Shown here in pieces: positions 58,295 to 64,000 of a stretch of DNA of 64,000 nucleotides (within the stretch, counting starts at the first letter, position 1; each line of letters starts with the position of its first letter). Below the pieces are notes generated by a model. It was not told the DNA's origin. It did not search any database and was given only the letters and a program-made list of their open reading frames with translations. Origin of the DNA: Cunninghamia lanceolata (Eukaryota > Streptophyta > Pinopsida > Cupressales > Cupressaceae); assembly GCA_027924645.1 (NCBI GenBank), contig BSBN01000254.1:13524501-13588500 (forward strand), written 5' to 3'. A program made the position numbers and the translations under genes.

Positions 58295-61075
58295 TGTAGG
58301 AGTACAATCAACACTAAGAGGGGGGGTGAATCAGTGTTGTGTGAATTTTCAAATTTTTTTAGCAAACTTTAACTTTCAGAGCACAAGAAGAGAAAGATAC
58401 ATATGCACATGAGTGTGAATACAGAAATAGAACAAAACTTCAAAGTAAATCATACACACACAGAGAAGATTATGATACCAGATTTGCATGAGTGGAAAAC
58501 CCTCCAGGGGTAGAAAAACCACTCCAAAACTGCCTCACTGGCTACAAAGGAGCCTCACTGGCTACAATATGTGTCTCACTGACAAATGTTAAGGTCTTAC
58601 TGACCTATAAGCCTCACTGGCATAGACAATTTTCCATCATAAAATTTTGTGTGCAAGAATTGATTGCTATTCAATCTGATTTGCACCATTATGCAACCTG
58701 TGTTTCATCATACACCCTTATACCTCCTATTTGATTTTCAAGTCAAGACCATACAAAACAATTCCTTTTACACATCTTTACAACACTCTTATCTCATTTG
58801 ATTCACCTGATGCATATTTTGTAAGTTTATTGCATGATGTCGTCATATTGTGTTTGATCCATTCCTGTACAAACATAATCTCAAATACAATAACATGATT
58901 CATCTGTAAAATATCTTCAACACTCCATATTGATCCACATCACCACACACACACACACCAGTACATTTGCAAAACCAATACTTATAGGAAATACAAAAGT
59001 GTCCTTTCATCTCCAAAGCAACCTTTTATTTTCCTCTTTTCAAAACTTTTCATTTTCCAAAATAAGTAGCTCCACCTTTCATTTTCTTTGATATTTCAAT
59101 CAGTGCCTTGTAGGAGAAAATAAAATCTCTGAACACTTTCATCTTAAAACAAAAACTCAGATATTCTTCCATGTCTGGGTTATTCCTGCAAGAATGCAAA
59201 TATATGTCATTTTTGTCTTCAAAAACTCCTCAAATTCTTTGATATTCTTTTCCAATAATAACTTCAAATCAATCTTCAAAATATTCTTCCAATCTGCCTT
59301 TTTCATCTTCCTCTACATCTTCTTTGTCCATCTACATGAAGAAATAAAGTCTCCAAAAAAAACAATTTCCAAGAAAAACATTTTAGACTTTTCATCTTGA
59401 AAATTTTCATCTACAAGAAAACAATTAATCTTTGAGAATAAATTAATTTGCTCCTGTCAATAACTTCAATGCTTCATCTTCTACAATTTTCTTCTTTTAT
59501 AAAAACATCTTCATAATCTTTGCATGATCCTTTAAAGTTTTTCAAACCTTTCATATTTTACATCTCAAACAAATCATCTGAAAAAAAATAAATCTCCTTA
59601 AAAACTTCCAAGATTTTACATACAAAATTGTTGAGCTTCTTCTTCTTCACAATCAAATCACAAAAAAAATATCTCCAAGAATATTATCATTTCCATTTTA
59701 TTTGATGGAAGAAAAGAAACTTTCTAATTGTAAAGCATTCCATCCAATGGATGTCTTTTTCTTAGAAGGAAACTTTAAAATCACTAAATTCCTTCTAATG
59801 TTGAGCTCCCTTAAAAAGCAATTTAATGTCTTAAATAAAATGGAGATCTTCTTTTTAATCGGGCTTAGAAAAAATTCCCTAAACTGCCTTTAGTTAAAAT
59901 GCTAAGTATAGACTTTCAAAGACTATAATATAGCAATGACACTTAAATGAACGTCAATGTTAATTCACACAAGTCTGAGGCAATTTGAATAGTGACCATA
60001 GATAATGCATTTTGCGCTCTTCAAGTTTTAAATAGGATCGTTGATTGAGTTTGGCACCCTGCGGTCATAAGGATATACCGATGATATCGATAAAGGACTG
60101 TGAAGGGGCCAGTTGCAGAATGAACTAGGATCCCTTTAGCAGGTAAGGATTAAGTGTTATAACTTGTAACTACAAGTCACTATAAAAGTGACTATTATAA
60201 TGTGACAGGCAGAAAAAGATAAGACTATAGAACTTTAGACTTTGAGGAATTCAATAAACCTTAAGCCCTTACACATGATGATCTGACAATGATCATGAAC
60301 TGAAACATCATTATAGAAGAAACACTTATATAGCAGAGCAATCACACCAAATAACAACTTTTTGACTCAAAGAGGGAAGTATGGACAACCAATCTAAACT
60401 TTCTCCTTTTTACTCTCAACATACTGATACTATAGACAAAGTGACAACAAGGTATTTTTGTGATTCTGTAACACTTGAAACACCACTATTATTTATCAAG
60501 TCAACTCAAATGACAACATCCTTCAACACTCTGAATCATGTGATCATATAAAGAACCTGTGAAGTTCAACACAATACTAATCTTATCATGATTACTGCCA
60601 TATTAATGGAACCTGAGAAACCATAATACTGTAACTCCTGAAGTGAAGTAATGATCAATGATAACAAACCAAATATGAAGCATTGCACCAATAATTATCA
60701 TGAACATCATTTTGATCAAGGTACACTGTGATGGCCTTTTAACTCTTCTCAACCATGAACTTATAAAAATCAAAGACAACATCATATAGATAGTCCTGAT
60801 GATGAAAACATAAATGAAGCTCTCTTGATATCTTTGATACTCCCGAGTATCTCTAATATGATCCTCTTATTCCAAAGCACCAATGTGAGTATCATGAAGA
60901 TATCCTGATCAAATAGAAGCATCATGAAACAACAACTTTAACAACATTACCTGACAACTCCACATCTTTGTGAACTGACCAAGCAATGAACAACTATCTC
61001 CTCCTGATGTCCTGCAACAACTTACATCATCATACTGACCACACTTTTGACATCAATGACAACCTGTCACTATCA
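58295..61075 (-). repeat. Element E 3' LTR, 2.8 kb
   Basis: 2781 bp, TGTAGGAGTAC to CACTATCA on the plus strand. The left edge matches 63862 onward and the right edge abuts the purine tract. It contains a (CA)n run near 58945-58960 and a TATATAAG on the minus strand near 60325-60333. The U5 stem near its left edge reads CAACACTAA / TCAGTGTTG (one mismatch; perfect in the 5' LTR). The ORFs at 58492, 59194 and 59702 have no motif. Confidence 0.85.
58532..58621 (-). other. Element E mini-hairpin array, five units
   Basis: Plus strand: GCC-TCACT-GGC (58532-58542), AGCC-TCACT-GGCT (58551-58563), TGTC-TCACT-GACA (58572-58584), AGGTC-TTACT-GACCT (58592-58606) and GCC-TCACT-GGC (58611-58621). All stems are perfect. 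Loops in the sense strand are AGTGA (four) and AGTAA (one). Stem cores are CC/GG where D has GC/GC, a transversion on both sides. Confidence 0.7.
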
Positions 61076-61097
61076 ATCTCCCCCTTTGTCATTGATG
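61051..61097 (-). promoter_or_regulatory. Element E purine tract inside an inverted repeat
   Basis: CATCAATGACAA (61051-61062, LTR) and TTGTCATTGATG (61086-61097, internal) are perfect 12-bp inverted repeats around the LTR edge and the tract (plus strand ATCTCCCCCTTTG from 61076). Confidence 0.75.
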
Positions 61098-62572
61098 GAA
61101 AAACTCAATGGATGCAATTTTTCTTTCTCCCCCTTTTTGACATCTAATGACAAAGCCTGAATTAACTCCCCCTGAGAACAACTCCACTAAAAGATGTTAT
61201 AGCATGATCATAACCATTGAATTATGAACACTTTGAAGGCATAAACTCTTGTCATCTTTTTATCTTCAACCAAAAATAAAAATCAGAACCACTTACCAAA
61301 ATCTTTGATACCACTTATCTTTCAAAAGATTGAAGGTACTAAATGCAAATTTGCTAAACTTTTCCTGAACATCAACAATTTCAAACTTGAGAGCAAAAAG
61401 ATACCATGAAACTTGCACAATACCACTCTGAAGATGAAGACTAACACACTCTTGATGACATCACATGTGATTGAAAGACAAACTTCCAAAACAAACAATT
61501 CTTCTGCAAAGAATACTTTTTGACCCACATTACAAATCTCCAAAGAGTCTATTTGCTTCCCCTGTGATAAAATTCATAGCTCATAAATACCACTGGTAAA
61601 CACTGACAAGACTAATCAACATAACTCAACTCAACTCAGCACTGATCCACTTCCTGAAATAGTCTTGAAGCAACATATCAACCTGAAGTATTGACATCCA
61701 ACCTTCCATGCTAAGAAAAAAACATAGCACCATCAAACACCTTTTGACATCACAAACAACTTTATGAACCTTTTGCAACATGAACAATTTTGCAGCCAAA
61801 AATTATGGAGACTCCTCATCACACAGTTCCCAACACTATATGACATGATGACTATTATCAGCAAAATCAAGACCTTTACTTGCCTCTGATTAACTGATAA
61901 ACTTGAAGAAGAACAAGGCACCACCATCAATTTTATAAGCAACTCTAGATGTCATAGCTTGACACACATACTTTGCCACTTCAAAACAAGAGGCACACAA
62001 TTTTCACATACCTTTCTGAAACATATTAATGAAGAAGAACATGTCAAATTATTATACCAATGAACATTCATTCTGCAAAAAAGAATGAGGATCATCCTCC
62101 TGCACAAGATACCTTTTGCAATCACAATGTCAAATCTGATATCACATCTGAAATAAACTGCAATCAACATTTTCAAAAACACTTTGGATTGCAATACCAT
62201 AACAATTCAACCTTTGTAATTATTAACATGATCAGGATCATTTGTCAAACAATTTGTGCATTTAAACTCCTGAAACATCTTTTCAATATAATAGGCCAAA
62301 GAACACCTGAAACACTGTCACATACTAAACATCAACATTGTTAGCAACATCATTATCAACTATTTCAAGATCATCATATCAAATGATCTCCTTCTTGAAA
62401 CTTCTTGGGGTTAACTGATAGAACATTTGATACCTCCCCCTTATTTCATGCTATGTTATGCAACAGATGAAATGACTTGTGCAAGATGCACAAGCTTAGA
62501 TTCTGGCTTCTCTTTACTTTCTTTCTGCTTCCAAATTTTCACAGGTGCTTTCTTCCTCCAACCTTTTTCTTT

Positions 62573-63793
62573 CTATTTCAACTTTTTTAAATCAGCTGAA
62601 GCATACATTTTGCAACTTTGTGCTTTGTGTCCAAGAGTGTTGCAATTATAACAAACTATGTCAAAATCATAATCAAATGAATGATAGTACCTTTGAGTAC
62701 TCATATTAAACTTCCATGAAGGATCATACCTTCTATGCACTTTGTAATTTCTTTGTGTGTGTCCAACATTATTGCACTTGTAACAAATAATGTCAGTATT
62801 CCTTCTGCAAATAATTTCTTTGTGTCCAAATTGATTACAAGCATAATGATAACCATTAAAAGAATAATTATACCTGTACATGTATGCTTGTCTAACAGTA
62901 GGTTTTCTAAAATTCCTTCCTTGATTGAGTACAAATTCATCTCTAGTTTTCTGTTCAGCTTCACTCTTCCTTTTACCTTTTGTGGCAACAACATGATGAC
63001 TTAAATCAATTTTCTTTCTAGGAATCTCTCTAGCTTTTGAACATTCTCCTTCTTCAAAACCAAGTCCAGTAGTGTCTCCATATAGTTTTTGTTTACCAAG
63101 CATCTCATGTAGCTTGCTTGTGCTTTCTTCAAACTCCTTATACTTCTTAGATAAAGCCTTAAGACCATCATACTCTTTTCTCAGATTGATAATCTCACCT
63201 TCCAGTTTTAGATTCTCAATCCTTGAAACTTCAAGGTCAGAAATTGAGATATCAGCTATCCTCTTAGCTTCTTCAATTTATGTCTTCAATCTAGCAATTA
63301 GTTTGTCTGAATCATCAATATATGTCTTCAAACTAATAATCTAACATCCGGCCTCTTCAAGATCTATAGATACAATTTCAAGTTCTGAAAGTGCATAGAC
63401 TTTAGATTCTCTTTCTTGTTGCAAGAACAAATTTAGTTTTTGATTCTCTCTCTTATACTTCTTGAGCTCACTTAGAGCATATATAAGCTCTCCTTCCATA
63501 TCAATCTCACAATCTTCTTCATCATATCCTTGATCATCATTACTTGTGATGCTATCTTCTTATGAATTTGATTGGGTTTGAACTTTAATCCTTTTATTTG
63601 AAAGTCGCCTTTCATGATCATTTTCATTAGACACCTTTTCTTCTAAGACAATATTAGACTCAACATGGCGAATACCTTTATCAACTGACTTTATATCAAC
63701 ATCTGGATTTGATATGAATGATGTCTTTTGTGTCTTTTGACCAGAATGAATCTTAACATTTCTCATGTTCTTATTTCTCCTGCACTTACCCAT
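62573..63793 (-). pseudogene. Element E coiled-coil/CCHC protein, broken
   Basis: Starts at ATG 63793 (MGKCRRNKNMRNVK), 55 bp inside the primer site. Heptad-rich segments follow (LIYALSELKKYKRENQKLN, LEVSRIENLKLEGEIINL). Knuckle-like motifs: HYACNQFGHKEIIC (first Cys lost), CYKCNNVGHTQRNY (last Cys lost) and CYNCNTLGHKAQSC (intact). Related to element D ORF1 by layout and by the linker GLGFEEGE. Stops after TQSNS (63559), near 63343 and near 63279 interrupt it. Likely a gag-like RNA-binding protein when intact. Confidence 0.82.
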
Positions 63794-63847
63794 TGAACTC
63801 CACACACAGGACCTACCCAAGCTGATTAAGCTGCAAAAGGGAACCTT

Positions 63848-63859
63848 GCTCTGATACCA
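63848..63859 (-). promoter_or_regulatory. Element E primer binding site (tRNA-iMet)
   Basis: Plus strand GCTCTGATACCA, two bases from the LTR edge at 63862. Confidence 0.95.
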
Positions 63860-63861
63860 AT

Positions 63862-64000
63862 TGTAGGAGTACAATCAACACTGAGAGGGGGGATGAATCA
63901 GTGTTGTGTGAATTTTCAAATCCTTTTTCAAACTTTAACTTTCAGAGCACAAGAAGAGAAAGATACATATGCACATGAGTGTGAATACAGAAATAGAACC
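63862..64000 (-). repeat. Element E 5' LTR, first 139 bp
   Basis: TGTAGGAGTACAATCAACAC onward, nearly identical to 58295-58433. It has the perfect U5 stem CAACACTGA / TCAGTGTTG with a GAGGGGGGATGAA loop. The rest is outside the window. Confidence 0.93.

Larger units (their letters stand above)
58295..64000 (-). mobile_element. Element E: pol-less LTR retrotransposon related to D, partial
   Basis: Minus-strand element: 3' LTR 58295-61075, internal region 61076-63861, primer site, and the start of the 5' LTR at 63862, which runs off the window. The internal region, under 2.8 kb, holds only a broken coiled-coil/knuckle ORF. 61076-62572 shows no gene and no pol. Leader hairpins, U5 stem, primer site and purine-tract flank are of the same type as in D and C. 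This fits a TR-GAG-type non-autonomous element with unusually long LTRs for its size. Confidence 0.88.

Noticed and set aside
59194..59893. Phe/Ile/Lys-rich ORFs in the element E LTR
   Set aside because: AT-rich composition alone gives such ORFs; there is no motif and no second-copy support within the window.
63870..63900. G-run of the LTR end as a G-quadruplex
   Set aside because: There is only one G-run per site, so an intramolecular quadruplex is not possible; the flanking stem is the better explanation.

Overview
The window is intergenic, transposon-packed DNA from a plant nuclear genome. Every element I can name is a plant type: Ty1/copia with tRNA-iMet primer sites, a Ty3 chromovirus, an L1-like LINE with a plant ORF1, and a plant mobile domain ORF. 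The deep nesting and degree of decay suggest a large genome, possibly a gymnosperm, but the species cannot be fixed from sequence alone. I see no ordinary host gene, rRNA, tRNA or CRISPR array. Names used below (A, T, B, G, F, H, L, C, D, E) are mine.

Layout, left to right. 1-4597: right part of a minus-strand copia element (A). About 4598-11992: remains of a probable Tat-like Ty3 element (T), with a 35-bp tandem repeat, an antisense plant-mobile-domain ORF, a 40-bp repeat and a plus-strand 3' LTR. 11993-31312: copia B. Its 3' LTR was hit by chromovirus G (17809-31205, target duplication ATATT), and G was in turn hit by copia F (22117-29104, target duplication TACTT). 31313-32565: minus-strand copia fragment H. 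32566-33984: AT-rich DNA without genes. 33985 to about 53890: minus-strand LINE L, split by copia C (35591-50229), which is itself split by element D (37404-44853, perfect target duplication ATAAG). About 53890-58294: non-coding DNA with one possible LTR. 58295 to the window end: element E.

D and E are non-autonomous LTR elements. They have tRNA-iMet primer sites and purine tracts but no protease, integrase or reverse transcriptase. Both encode a coiled-coil protein ending in CCHC zinc knuckles. D also carries an intact 1044-codon ORF of unknown function, and its two LTRs differ by only four substitutions and one G-run indel, so it is young. All autonomous elements here are broken by stops, mostly CAG to TAG.

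The most interesting signal is a set of apparent RNA structures shared by the copia families A, C and F and by the pol-less D and E. (1) A tandem array of mini-hairpins, each a 3-5 bp stem around a loop reading AGTGN in the sense strand, whose stems change in a paired way between units and families. (2) A C-run-loop stem close to the primer site, again with paired changes. (3) A 12-bp inverted repeat that puts the polypurine tract and LTR edge in its loop. I infer a common cis-acting RNA module that could let D and E use the proteins of A/C/F-type copia elements. It needs folding, covariation and functional tests.
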